From GCA-003244245 sp046262495 (GTDB taxonomy: Bacteria > Actinomycetota > Actinomycetes > Mycobacteriales > Pseudonocardiaceae): a DNA stretch of 18,592 nt. The position numbers were made by a program, and so were the translations under genes. Below the pieces are notes generated by a model. That model ran no database searches. It was given only the letters and a program-made list of their open reading frames with translations, and was not told the DNA's origin. The stretch covers positions 1 through 18,592 of the forward strand of contig JBHEMR010000097.1 in NCBI GenBank assembly GCA_046262495.1, in the 5' to 3' direction. The number at the start of each line of letters is the position of its first letter. Within the stretch, counting starts at the first letter, position 1. This document shows positions 6,675 to 14,090 of this stretch, one piece after another.

Positions 6675-8188
6675 GGTGCATCCTCCTCGGAATCCGTCTT
6701 CTCGACGACGGCCCTCGCCGCATCCAGCAGTGCCTGTTCGGCGCGGTCGTGGACCGCGGTGCGCTCACCGACCGCGGCGTCCAGCTCGTCGAGCGAAGCG
6801 AGCAGGTTCCCGATCATGCGCCGCAGCGCCGCCGGCGCGGCACCGCCCTGGGCATGCCGGGACAGGACGATTTGCCACGGGTCAAGCACCTCGGACAGGT
6901 CCGCACCAGCCAGTCCCCAGGATCGTCCGGTGTGCTCGCGAGCGGCCTCGTCGATCATCTCGCCGGTGATCTTCATGCCGGGGATGCCGGCTCGGCTGGC
7001 CGCCCGCACGGTGCGCCCCACGACGACGTAGGCGGTGCGGTAGTCCACCCCGCAGGCCTGCACCAAGTGCTCGGCGAGGTCGGTGGACTGGGTGTAGCCG
7101 GCACGCAGCTCCTCGGTCATCCGCTCGGCGTTGACCCGCATCGTGCGCACCACCCCGGTGATCAGCCGGGTGATCCGCAGGCACAGGTCCAGCGCACGCG
7201 GCACCTCGCCGTAGGCGAAGATCAGGTTGTCGCTGCGAGCGGACGGACTCTTGGCCACCGCAAGGAACCCGGTCAGCCGACCGATCACGATCCCAGAGGC
7301 GCCCCGGACGATGGACAGCGAGTATGGGTTGCGCTTCTGCGGCATAAGCACGCTGGCCCGGGTGTAGGAGTCGGCCAGGTCGATGAAGTCGAATTCGCTG
7401 CTTGACCAGATCTCCAGGTCCTCGGCCAGCTTGCTGAACCCGGACAGCAGGCTCGCTGCGGTGGCTAGCACATGGATCAGGCCGTCGATCTGCCACATCG
7501 CGTCGCGGGTGTGCTCGATCACGCCGCGGAACCCGAGCGTGTCGGCGACGAAGCCGCGGTCAGAGAGCAGCCGGGTGCCGTTGACGCAGCCCGCGCCGCC
7601 CGGGCTGCAGTCGACCCAGTCCAGCTCCTCGAGTAGCCGGCGGGCGTCCCGCACCGTGGAGTAAACAAAGGACAGCAGGTAGTGCCCGAACGTCGAGGGC
7701 TGGGCCTGCTGCAGGTAAGTCTGGTCGGGCATCACGGTTTCGGCGTGCTCGTCTGCCCGGTCGACGGCCACCCGGACGAACGCGGTGGTCTCAGCTACCA
7801 GCTCGACGAGCTGGCGGCGCAGGTGCAGCCGCAGCGCGATCCGGGCCGCCTCCCGGCGCGGCCGCCCGGCGTGCAGCCACCCGGCGACGTCGCCGATCCG
7901 GGAGACGAAGTAGTGCTCGCGGGAGTTGTACGGCTCGCCGTAGGACGGGTCATAGGGGAACTGCTCGGCTGGTACCTCGTGCACCTCGAGTAGCAACTCC
8001 AGCAGCTCGCGCTGGGCCGGCACCGGCACGATGCCGCGCCGAGCCAGGTCGAGCACGTGCGCCAGGTCGGCCAGGTTCAGTCCTCTGTGGAGGAATGAGG
8101 CGTCCGCGTTCTCCAGCGTGAAACCGGAATCCACCAGCTCGGGCGCTGGCCCGGTCTGCGGCGGTCCCTCCTCGCGTCTAATCGTCAT
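6671..8188 (-). CDS. Argininosuccinate-lyase-like aspartase/fumarase superfamily protein
   Basis: The 505-residue protein has the argininosuccinate lyase layout: G-G-A-G-C-V-N-G-T near the middle, L-A-E-D-L-E-I-W-S-S-S-E-F, and the superfamily signature A-S-V-L-M-P-Q-K-R-N-P with the catalytic-type Ser279 and Lys285. Two motifs diagnostic of true argininosuccinate lyase are changed. The G-R-S-R-N-D-Q substrate loop reads G-R-P-R-R-E-A (from about residue 108), and T-H-L-Q reads T-Y-L-Q (157-160), replacing the conserved histidine. It is therefore unlikely to make arginine. In the Xanthobacter CoM pathway aspartase/fumarase members act on sulfonated acids, and this is a candidate for a later C-S or C-N bond step. 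The ATG overlaps the PLP-enzyme gene by 11 nt. The exact reaction is inference. Confidence 0.82.
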   Translation of the reverse strand: MTIRREEGPPQTGPAPELVDSGFTLENADASFLHRGLNLADLAHVLDLARRGIVPVPAQRELLELLLEVHEVPAEQFPYDPSYGEPYNSREHYFVSRIGDVAGWLHAGRPRREAARIALRLHLRRQLVELVAETTAFVRVAVDRADEHAETVMPDQTYLQQAQPSTFGHYLLSFVYSTVRDARRLLEELDWVDCSPGGAGCVNGTRLLSDRGFVADTLGFRGVIEHTRDAMWQIDGLIHVLATAASLLSGFSKLAEDLEIWSSSEFDFIDLADSYTRASVLMPQKRNPYSLSIVRGASGIVIGRLTGFLAVAKSPSARSDNLIFAYGEVPRALDLCLRITRLITGVVRTMRVNAERMTEELRAGYTQSTDLAEHLVQACGVDYRTAYVVVGRTVRAASRAGIPGMKITGEMIDEAAREHTGRSWGLAGADLSEVLDPWQIVLSRHAQGGAAPAALRRMIGNLLASLDELDAAVGERTAVHDRAEQALLDAARAVVEKTDSEEDAP

Positions 8189-9158
8189 ATCCGTCCTCCC
8201 AATACCGTCGACCCAGCGCTGTCACCGCCGGCACCAGGCCGCCGGTGTGCCAGAACACCACGGGTCCCCCGGCGGCGCCGGCCCGCTGGGTCAGCACCGC
8301 GAACGCCTTGGCACCGTACGTGTCGTCCAGCAGGAGCCCCTCGGTGTGCAGCGCGAGGCGGGCGGCGGCCCGGTCGGCCGACGATGCGATGCCGAAGCCG
8401 AGCCCGCGGGCGTCGACGATCTCCAGCAGCTCGGGATGGGGTGGCGGGTTGCCCAGCAACCGGGCGCACGCCTCGCCCAGCGCGCGTACGTTGCCGGCGA
8501 TCTCCTGCGGTGGCCGGCTGACCGACACCCCTAGCACCGGCCACAACGGCCCGGCGGCCAGCAACCCAGCGCAGCTGGCGCCGGAGCCGACGGCCAGCAC
8601 AACCAGCGCCGGCTCGGCGACCGCGGCTGCGGTCACTGCGGCTCGGCCGAGCTGGGCCGCGAGCTCCGCCGCGGCGACCGCGAACCCGACCGCACCCAGC
8701 GGGGTGGACCCGCCGCGCGGCACCGGGAACGGCCGCCGGCCGGCCGCAGCCAGCTCAGCGGCGCGCGCCTCAATCGCGGCATCCAGCGCCTCGCGCGCCT
8801 CGTCGCCGGTCGCTCGGATGCAGGCGCCGGCAGCCGTCGCGATGGCCAGGTTGACCGAGCCGCGCACCTCGCCCCAGACGACCAGCTCGCAGGCCAGGCC
8901 GGCGGCACGAGCGGCCACCGCGGCGGCCGGGCAGAAGTTCGAGCTCGGCCCGCCGCCGGTCACCAGCACGTCGCACCGGTCGGCCAACGCCTGTCCCAGT
9001 AGGTACTCCAGCGGCCGGATCTTGTTGCCGCCGGCCGCGAACCCGACCAGGTCGTCACGCTTGAGCAGCACCGGCCTCCGGCCCAGCACCGCCTCCAGCC
9101 GGTGCGCCCGCGCCAACGGGGTGGGCAGCACAGCGAGCGGGAACCGCGGCGGGGTCAC
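8178..9158 (-). CDS. PLP-dependent enzyme, D-cysteine desulfhydrase/ACC deaminase fold (XcbE1-like candidate)
   Basis: The 326-residue protein shows K-R-D-D-L-V-G-F-A-A-G-G-N-K-I-R at residues 33-48. Lys46 is the expected PLP Schiff-base lysine (G-G-N-K-x-R family motif). A glycine-rich phosphate loop A-V-G-S-G-A-S-C-A-G-L and a C-terminal F-W-H-T-G-G follow. The family includes D-cysteine desulfhydrase, L-cysteate sulfo-lyase and ACC deaminase. The substrate-carboxylate loop, usually x-Q-S-N-H, reads P-S-S-N-F (residues 71-75), so the substrate is probably not a simple amino acid of the standard family. The bacterial coenzyme M pathway uses a PLP enzyme after sulfoacrylate formation, and this gene occupies the matching place between two lyases. 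It starts at GTG, overlapping the upstream lyase as GTGA. The family call is firm; the pathway role is inference. Confidence 0.85.
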   Translation of the reverse strand: MTPPRFPLAVLPTPLARAHRLEAVLGRRPVLLKRDDLVGFAAGGNKIRPLEYLLGQALADRCDVLVTGGGPSSNFCPAAAVAARAAGLACELVVWGEVRGSVNLAIATAAGACIRATGDEAREALDAAIEARAAELAAAGRRPFPVPRGGSTPLGAVGFAVAAAELAAQLGRAAVTAAAVAEPALVVLAVGSGASCAGLLAAGPLWPVLGVSVSRPPQEIAGNVRALGEACARLLGNPPPHPELLEIVDARGLGFGIASSADRAAARLALHTEGLLLDDTYGAKAFAVLTQRAGAAGGPVVFWHTGGLVPAVTALGRRYWEDGYDD

Positions 9159-10396
9159 GGCCAGATCTCCGGCTCGTCAGCGCGGGCCGCCGCGGCGCGG
9201 GCCAGCACCGCGTCGACCATCTCCCCTGCGGCCACCGGCGGCCGGTCGATCCAGCTGCTAACGTCCTCGGCTGGGGCAAGGCCGCGCTCGGCGAGCGCCG
9301 CCGCAAGGTCCGCCAGGTTCTCCTCCATCGCGCCGGAATGCACTTCCAGCCCGCCGACGATGGTGCGCGCGGTACGCAGCGAAGCGCCGGTCAGCAGGCA
9401 CACCTCCGGCAGCGCCACCCACTCGGCTTTCCACCCGCGGCCGTCGCGTTCGTGCAGCTGGGCCAGGCCCTCGGTCAGCACCGCGGCCGAGGATCGGGCC
9501 AGCCGGGCCAGCGTGTCCAGGTGCTCGCTGCCCTCCGGATTCCGCTTGTGCGGCATGGTGATGCTGCCGACTGCGGTGGCCGTAGTGGGCTCAGCCAGCT
9601 CGCCGATCTCCGGACGCTGCAGCTCGTAGACCTCGCCGCCGATCCGGGCCAGCGTGCCACACACCATGGCCAGCAGGTGGCCGAACTCGGCGAGCCGGTC
9701 GCGCGATGTGAGCCAGGAGATACCCGGGTCAGCCAGCCCGACCTCGGTGCAGAACAGCCGCCGCAGCGCCAGCCCGTCCGCCCCGAAGAACGCCAGCACT
9801 CCGACTGCGCCACCCAGCTGCCCGACCAGCCACCTCGACCGCCCGTCGCGCAGCCGCTGCAGGTGCCGGCGCACCTCTTCGGCCCAGGACGCCGCCTTGA
9901 ACCCGAAGGTGACCGGCGCGCCGGGCTGGCCGTGCGTCCGTCCTACTTGGACAGTGTCCCGGTGGGTCCGGGCGAGGTCGAGCAGGTCGGCCTCCAGCGC
10001 CCGCAGCTCGCGCCATACAACGCCGCCGACCTCACGCATCACCACCCCGAACCAGGTGTCGGTGAGATCCTGCACGGTGATGCCGAGGTAGACGTACTCC
10101 CGGGCGTGCTCGGGGAGCACCCGCTGCAGGCCACGGATCAGGCCGAGCGTGGAGTGCGAGGTGAGTCGGGTCTGCTCGGCGACGTAGTTCAGGTCGAGCG
10201 CCGTCACCCGGGCGCCGGTAGCGATCGCCTCGACGGCTGCCGCCGGCACGACGCCGAGGCGGCCCTGCGCCCTGGCCAGCGCGACGAGGATGTCCAGCCA
10301 GCACTGCAGCCGGGCCGGTTCGTCGAACACCCGGGCCAGCTCGTCGGTGGCCCACAGGTGGGCGTAGCTGGCCGAGTCGGTCAGCCGGGTTCCCAC
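9155..10396 (-). CDS. PurB-type aspartase/fumarase superfamily lyase (XcbC1-like candidate)
   Basis: The 413-residue product has the adenylosuccinate-lyase/carboxymuconate-cycloisomerase architecture: T-S-H-S-T at residues 79-83, Y-L-G-I-T-V-Q-D-L-T-D-T at 103-114, G-R-T-H-G-Q-P at 152-158, and the signature G-S-I-T-M-P-H-K-R-N-P at 277-287. Catalytic-type His155, Ser278 and Lys284 are kept. In Xanthobacter autotrophicus Py2 a superfamily member, XcbC1, eliminates phosphate from phosphosulfolactate to give sulfoacrylate; a lyase two genes after comA suits that step. I chose the GTG at 10396, preceded 7 nt upstream by GGAG. It overlaps the upstream gene by 16 nt, whereas the longer frame to 10516 would run far inside it and lacks family-like sequence. 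True PurB is unlikely given the setting. Confidence 0.85.
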   Translation of the reverse strand: MGTRLTDSASYAHLWATDELARVFDEPARLQCWLDILVALARAQGRLGVVPAAAVEAIATGARVTALDLNYVAEQTRLTSHSTLGLIRGLQRVLPEHAREYVYLGITVQDLTDTWFGVVMREVGGVVWRELRALEADLLDLARTHRDTVQVGRTHGQPGAPVTFGFKAASWAEEVRRHLQRLRDGRSRWLVGQLGGAVGVLAFFGADGLALRRLFCTEVGLADPGISWLTSRDRLAEFGHLLAMVCGTLARIGGEVYELQRPEIGELAEPTTATAVGSITMPHKRNPEGSEHLDTLARLARSSAAVLTEGLAQLHERDGRGWKAEWVALPEVCLLTGASLRTARTIVGGLEVHSGAMEENLADLAAALAERGLAPAEDVSSWIDRPPVAAGEMVDAVLARAAAARADEPEIWP

Positions 10397-11256
10397 GCGG
10401 GCTCCAGCGCGCGGGCGAGCCTGATCAGCGCCTCCCGGACCTGCTCGAGCGAGGACCCCCACGGCACCGACACCCAGCCCTCGCCTGCCTCGACGTGCTC
10501 CTCCTGCAGGCAGCACTTGATCAGCATGCCTGGCCCAGGGTCTCGCTTCGGGCAGAAGTCCACAGCGAACGGCTCACAGCCGTAGCACCAGCGGTAGATC
10601 TGCCGGGACCGCTCGCAGCCCAGCAGCGTCCAGTCCGCCAGCGGCGGCCGTTCGTCCAGATAGGACACCTTGGCGCCAGCGATGGTGACGCCGGAGCCCC
10701 TGCACGGCAACAGGTAGTGCCCAGCGGGGTGCGCCCTGGCCATCTCGGTGAGGTCCACAACCTCGCGCACCAGCTCCAGCGGGGGGAGGTCTTCGGTCAC
10801 CGCGATCACCCGGCGGGCCTGGTCGAAGAGCTTGGCCGGCTCCGGCGGGACCACCTCGCGCACGATCACTCGGCGCGGACGGGGGTTGAGGATGAAGTTG
10901 ACGTGCTCATATCGACCGCGCACCACCACAACTCGGGCGCCCGGCGCATCGACCGCGGCTGCGGCCAGCGCGGAGGGAATCGCGGTGTCCACGTCGGGCC
11001 GGTGCAGAAACACGCATTCCCGCGGAGCGGCCAACACCTCCAGCTCGACGATCCGGCTGAACAGCTCGGTCTCCGAGGCCTTGGCGACCCGCAGCACCAC
11101 GGTGCGCTCGCCATTGCGCACGACAAGGAACCGGGTGCGGCGATAGGCCTCCCTGCCGAGGAAGTGCGCGCGCAGAGCGGCCTTGTCCAGCGGGCCCGGC
11201 ACGGTTGCCACCGCGACGCCGCGGTAACGCCCGGGTACCAGGTTCGCCGTCGTCAC
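10381..11256 (-). CDS. Cysteine-rich protein of unknown function (possibly DUF7714 family)
   Basis: I cannot assign a function. The 291-residue protein has a beta-rich N-terminal part and a central H-V-N-F-I-L-N-P motif near residues 118-125. Its C-terminal third contains most of the cysteines: Cys214, C-Y-G-C at 224-227, Cys235 and C-C at 248-249, set among P-F-A-V-D-F-C-P-K-R-D-P-G-P-G-M. This spacing could bind zinc or an iron-sulfur cluster, or carry sulfur as a persulfide. I have a faint recollection of an actinobacterial DUF7714 family with this pattern and hold it loosely. The gene starts at GTG, overlapping the comA stop as GTGA, so it is embedded as the second gene of the operon. Given the setting, a role in sulfur donation or redox assistance for the thiol-forming step is possible, but inferred from position only. 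Confidence 0.7.
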   Translation of the reverse strand: MTTANLVPGRYRGVAVATVPGPLDKAALRAHFLGREAYRRTRFLVVRNGERTVVLRVAKASETELFSRIVELEVLAAPRECVFLHRPDVDTAIPSALAAAAVDAPGARVVVVRGRYEHVNFILNPRPRRVIVREVVPPEPAKLFDQARRVIAVTEDLPPLELVREVVDLTEMARAHPAGHYLLPCRGSGVTIAGAKVSYLDERPPLADWTLLGCERSRQIYRWCYGCEPFAVDFCPKRDPGPGMLIKCCLQEEHVEAGEGWVSVPWGSSLEQVREALIRLARALEPAWEPG

Positions 11257-12053
11257 CGCACCAGCGTCCCGACCACGGCGGTGTCCCAGCGAAAAGTGTC
11301 AGAGCGCAACCCCAGCCGCAGCGTCTCCACCGCCATCAGCTGCTCCAGCCCCACGTTCCCGAGGTTCACCTCGGGCCCGAACCGGCGGATGAACCAGGCC
11401 TGCTGCTCGGGCCTCGGTGCCTCGAAGATCACGCGCTCCAGTCCGACGCCGTCCACCACCGCGGCCACCACATCCTCGCGGACCCGCCCGGCGGCGTCGA
11501 ACGTGCCGACGGTTCCACTCGCGCGCCCCTCAGTTACCACCAGGCGAGCGCCAGCGGCGAGGTCGGCCTGCGCCTCGGCCCGCCACTGCGCCGGCGTCGG
11601 CGGCTCGCCCGGGTCCTTGGATCCGACCTCAGCCAGCACGACGAACCGGCCGGCGGCCAGCCCGATGAGGTCGTGCTTGTCGGCGAGGCTCATCGGCACG
11701 GTCCCGCGGGACACCTCGACGTAGCGGAAGCCGACCTCGTCTGCCCACGCCAGGCACTCCTCGGCCCGGCCCTGCGCCCAAGCGATTTCCAGCAGGGTGC
11801 CGCCAAGGCAGGTGCCGACGTCGGCTTCCGCCAGCAACCGCACCTTCTCTGGCAGTCCCGGGTCGACGTAGGCGGTGCCCCATCCGGTCTTCCACACGTC
11901 GACGTACGCGGCGCCGGTCGCCAGCAGGATGGCCGCGGTTGCCGACGGCACTCCGGTATCTAGCACGTGCGTCAGCCCGGTGGCGCGGGGCTTGCCGCTG
12001 CGGGCGGGTAGGTCGAGGAAGCTCGGCGGTCGCACGATCCCGATGTTAGTCAT
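11253..12053 (-). CDS. comA: Phosphosulfolactate synthase
   Basis: The 266-residue protein matches the ComA family from end to end. Landmarks are L-P-A-R-S-G-K-P-R-x-T-G-L-T-H-V-L-D (residues 15-32), V-W-K-T-G-W-G-T-A-Y-V (53-63), G-G-T-L-L-E-I-A, V-E-V-S-R-G-T-V-P-M-S, E-V-G-S-K-D-P, E-G-R-A-S-G-T-V-G (175-183), and a long C-terminal block with F-E-A-P-R-P-E-Q-Q-A-W-F-I-R-R-F-G-P (210-227), N-L-G-N and E-T-L-R-L-G-L-R. The enzyme adds sulfite to phosphoenolpyruvate to form (R)-2-phospho-3-sulfolactate, the first committed step of coenzyme M synthesis in methanogens and in Xanthobacter (XcbB1). A Bacillus relative makes spore sulfolactate, but the lyase/PLP gene set here favours coenzyme M. 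The gene heads the operon from ATG, about 10 nt after a likely start of transcription. Confidence 0.95.
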   Translation of the reverse strand: MTNIGIVRPPSFLDLPARSGKPRATGLTHVLDTGVPSATAAILLATGAAYVDVWKTGWGTAYVDPGLPEKVRLLAEADVGTCLGGTLLEIAWAQGRAEECLAWADEVGFRYVEVSRGTVPMSLADKHDLIGLAAGRFVVLAEVGSKDPGEPPTPAQWRAEAQADLAAGARLVVTEGRASGTVGTFDAAGRVREDVVAAVVDGVGLERVIFEAPRPEQQAWFIRRFGPEVNLGNVGLEQLMAVETLRLGLRSDTFRWDTAVVGTLVR

Positions 12054-12076
12054 AGTGGGCGAACACCTACTATAGG
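12052..12076. promoter_or_regulatory. Divergent promoter region between comA and the PurM-like gene
   Basis: Only 49 nt separate the two ATGs. On the minus strand TATAGT (12074-12069) is a good -10 box that would start a very short comA leader of about ten bases. On the plus strand TACTAT (12068-12073), with TTAGTC (12046-12051) 16 nt upstream, could serve the PurM-like gene. ATAGT (12052-12056) and ACTAT (12069-12073) form an inverted repeat with a 12-nt spacer, and CCTA-N3-TAGG overlaps the right arm. This would suit a dimeric regulator acting on both genes. Confidence 0.45.
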
Positions 12077-12102
12077 AAACGGCGACGGGGACGGAGGCGG
12101 TG

Positions 12103-13098
12103 ATGGCCGACACCAGGGCGGTACGGGTCGATGTACCGGACGCACCAACCGTCCTGGCCGAGCTGGTGCGGACCCTGCGAGCCCACCCGGGGTTGCGCGG
12201 CAAGGCGGCGATCGGGCTGGTCAGCGAGGTGCTGGGGCCGGCCGACTGGATCTGCGGGCCAGGCGACGACGGCGCGGTGGTGAATACGCTGGGCGGGCAG
12301 GTCGTGGCCTGTGGGGAGGCGCTGTGGCCGCCGTTCGTGGCCGCTGACCCGTACGGCGCCGGCTTCGCTGCGGTGCTCACCAACGTCAACGACCTCGCTG
12401 CCATGGGTGCGCTGCCGCTGGGCATCGTCGACACCATCGTCGGCTCCGAGGCGGTGGCTCGCTCGGCGCTGCTCGGGATGCGGCGGGCCGGTGAGTTCTA
12501 CGACGTGCCGATCCTCGGGGGTCACCTCACGCTGCACGACGGCGAGCCCGCGGTCTCGGCGTTCGGCGTCGGCACCACCAGTGGGCAAGCGCTGTCGGTG
12601 ACCCGAGTGCGGGCCGGGCAGAGCCTGCTGGTGGCCGCTGCGCTAGACGGCCGCCTGCGCCCGGACTTCCCGTTCTTCCGCGCCTTCGAGGAACGCGGGT
12701 CGCGGTGCGCCGGGGACGTGCGACTCTTCGCCGGACTCGCCGAGTCCGGGGCGTGCGTGGCGGCCAAGGACATCAGCATGGCCGGGCTGGTCGGGTCGCT
12801 GGCGATGCTACTGGAGTGGGGGCGCCACGGCGTCGTGCTCGACCTGGAGGCGGTGCCCGTTCCGTCCGGCCTCGGGCTGCCGGCCTGGCTGACGTGCTTC
12901 CCCAGCTTCGGGTTCCTGCTCTGCGCCCCGGCCGGCCGCGAGACGGACTGCGCGCAGCCGTTCTTGGACCGCGGGTTGCACGCGGCCGTGGTGGGCCGGA
13001 TCAACGACTCAGGGCAGCTCGCGCTGCGGCTCGGAAGTGCCTCGGCCACCGTCCTCGACCTCGCCATCGACGACGTCACCCGGCTTGGCCGGCCCTGA
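12103..13098 (+). CDS. AIR-synthase-related (PurM/ThiL-like) ATP-binding protein, Sll0787-like
   Basis: The 331-residue protein has the PurM/ThiL/SelD fold signature G-P-G-D-D-G-A-V-V at residues 52-60, then N-V-N-D-L-A-A-M-G-A at 94-103 and V-P-I-L-G-G-H-L further on, with a C-terminal AIRS domain. These proteins bind ATP and phosphorylate or activate a substrate. It looks closest to the Sll0787-type members of the Nit1/Nit1C cluster rather than to biosynthetic PurM; a similar family occurs among methanogen marker proteins. I chose the ATG at 12103, 5 nt after GGAGG; the preceding GTG at 12100 is too close. The gene diverges from comA, sharing a compact promoter region, so it may belong to the same regulon. 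An ATP-dependent activation step in the sulfonate or nitrogen pathway is inference. Confidence 0.8.
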   Translation: MADTRAVRVDVPDAPTVLAELVRTLRAHPGLRGKAAIGLVSEVLGPADWICGPGDDGAVVNTLGGQVVACGEALWPPFVAADPYGAGFAAVLTNVNDLAAMGALPLGIVDTIVGSEAVARSALLGMRRAGEFYDVPILGGHLTLHDGEPAVSAFGVGTTSGQALSVTRVRAGQSLLVAAALDGRLRPDFPFFRAFEERGSRCAGDVRLFAGLAESGACVAAKDISMAGLVGSLAMLLEWGRHGVVLDLEAVPVPSGLGLPAWLTCFPSFGFLLCAPAGRETDCAQPFLDRGLHAAVVGRINDSGQLALRLGSASATVLDLAIDDVTRLGRP

Positions 13099-13111
13099 GG
13101 TGCCAGTCCAC

Positions 13112-13462
13112 TCAGCTCGCCGTTGCGACCTCGCCGAGCAGCGGGTAAGCCGTCTCACGCCGGCCGGCCCGCAGGGCGATGTCGGTGGCCACGCTGAAGA
13201 TACGCGCCGCGCGGTCCGGGTCCCGCCACTCGTGGCTGGAAGCGAACTCCAGCCACCGCCCGGGCGGCACGACGCCGACGCCGGAGTAGTCCAGTTCGCC
13301 CCACGTCACCGCGAGCTCGACGAGCTCAAGCAGCTCATCGACGTCGAACTCGACGGTGAGCAGTCGATCGTGGTGCCCGCGCAGGGCCGGATCCACCCGG
13401 CAGCCGGCACGGCACGTCAGCGTGGTGACCCGCTCGGTGGAGCGGGACCGGGGAACAGTCAT
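13112..13462 (-). CDS. Uncharacterised 116-residue protein
   Basis: I do not recognise this protein. It starts at an ATG preceded by a near-perfect GGAGGT ribosome site at 5-nt spacing, which supports the start. It has an early C-R-A-G-C pair (residues 17-21), an acidic middle D-V-D-E-L-L-E-L-V-E-L and a W-L-E-F-A-S-S-H-E-W-R segment near 70-80, suggesting a small soluble alpha/beta or helical protein. There are no membrane segments. It converges on the PurM-like gene, leaving 13 nt between stops, and diverges from the OsmC-like gene across a 127-nt gap. Nothing in the sequence ties it to a pathway. Confidence 0.6.
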   Translation of the reverse strand: MTVPRSRSTERVTTLTCRAGCRVDPALRGHHDRLLTVEFDVDELLELVELAVTWGELDYSGVGVVPPGRWLEFASSHEWRDPDRAARIFSVATDIALRAGRRETAYPLLGEVATAS

Positions 13463-13480
13463 CCAGACCTCCGGGTGGCA

Positions 13481-13503
13481 GGGATGCTGGGATGCTGGGA
13501 TGA
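13481..13503 (+). repeat. Short tandem repeat GGGATGCT
   Basis: Two exact copies of GGGATGCT (13481-13496) are followed by a truncated third, GGGATGA. They lie just upstream of the ribosome site of the 116-residue gene, in the divergent gap before the OsmC-like gene. Copy number could vary by slippage and change promoter spacing, but the tract is short and may be incidental. Confidence 0.5.
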
Positions 13504-13589
13504 ACGTGCCAGTCACAGTGCTCCCGCGCGTTGCATTCACGTTGCAGGCTGGTGAAACAGAACAAATTTCCTGATTGAGGAGGACGCCA

Positions 13590-13988
13590 GTGAGCACCCG
13601 GTCGGTGGATGTGACATGGGACGGGGGGCTGCGCTGCCGAGTGTCCGCCGGGCGCTTCGAGCTGATCGTCGACGAGCCGAAGTCGGTTGGCGGCACCGAC
13701 CAGGGCCCGCAACCCACCGAGCTGCTGCTCGCCTCCATCGCGTCCTGCTTCACGCTGGCGATGGCGTACTCAGCCGGCAAGCGGGGCGTCGAGCTGACCG
13801 GGCTGCAGGTGCGGGCGACCGGTGATTACGACGGCCCGAGCTTCTCCGCGATCCGGCTTTCGGTGCGAGCCGACGCGCCGGACATCGACGCCCTGGGCCG
13901 GCTGGTACCCGCGGCTGAGCGGCTGTGCTACGTCACCAACACCCTGCGCCGCACCCCAGAGGTGACGGTGGATGTGAGCTTGTCCTGA
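13590..13988 (+). CDS. OsmC-family peroxidase-like protein
   Basis: The 132-residue protein shows the OsmC pattern: P-T-E-L-L-L-A-S-I-A-S-C at residues 42-53, placing the first reactive Cys53, and R-L-C-Y-V-T-N-T-L-R with Cys113 on the second helix. OsmC/Ohr proteins are cytoplasmic dimers that reduce organic hydroperoxides through these paired cysteines. I chose the GTG at 13590 because GAGGAGG ends 6 nt before it. The gene is shorter than many OsmC proteins (about 140 residues) but both active-site blocks are intact. It points away from the 116-residue gene and stands alone. Peroxide defence during oxygenase-driven metabolism would fit; that is inference. Confidence 0.88.
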   Translation: MSTRSVDVTWDGGLRCRVSAGRFELIVDEPKSVGGTDQGPQPTELLLASIASCFTLAMAYSAGKRGVELTGLQVRATGDYDGPSFSAIRLSVRADAPDIDALGRLVPAAERLCYVTNTLRRTPEVTVDVSLS

Positions 13989-14090
13989 TCGCGCTGCCAT
14001 CATCGTGAGGTGCACCAGCCGCTTTGTGAGTACGCCAGCTACGCTGCGGGCGCCGGTTGGCATGATGATCTGCTAGGAGAAACGATTCTT

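Noticed and set aside
10397..10516. N-terminal extension of the PurB-type lyase
   Set aside because: The extra 40 residues are low-complexity Gly/Ala/Arg sequence read out of frame through the end of the upstream gene. A GTG with GGAG upstream at 10396 fits the family start.
11253..12053. Bacillus YitD-type sulfolactate pathway for spores
   Set aside because: ComA alone would permit this, but the attached aspartase/fumarase and PLP genes are not part of sulfolactate synthesis, and no sulfolactate dehydrogenase or phosphatase is seen.
12054..12437. Long N-terminal extension of ComA
   Set aside because: It is antisense to the PurM-like gene and has no family match. ComA homology starts right after the ATG at 12053.
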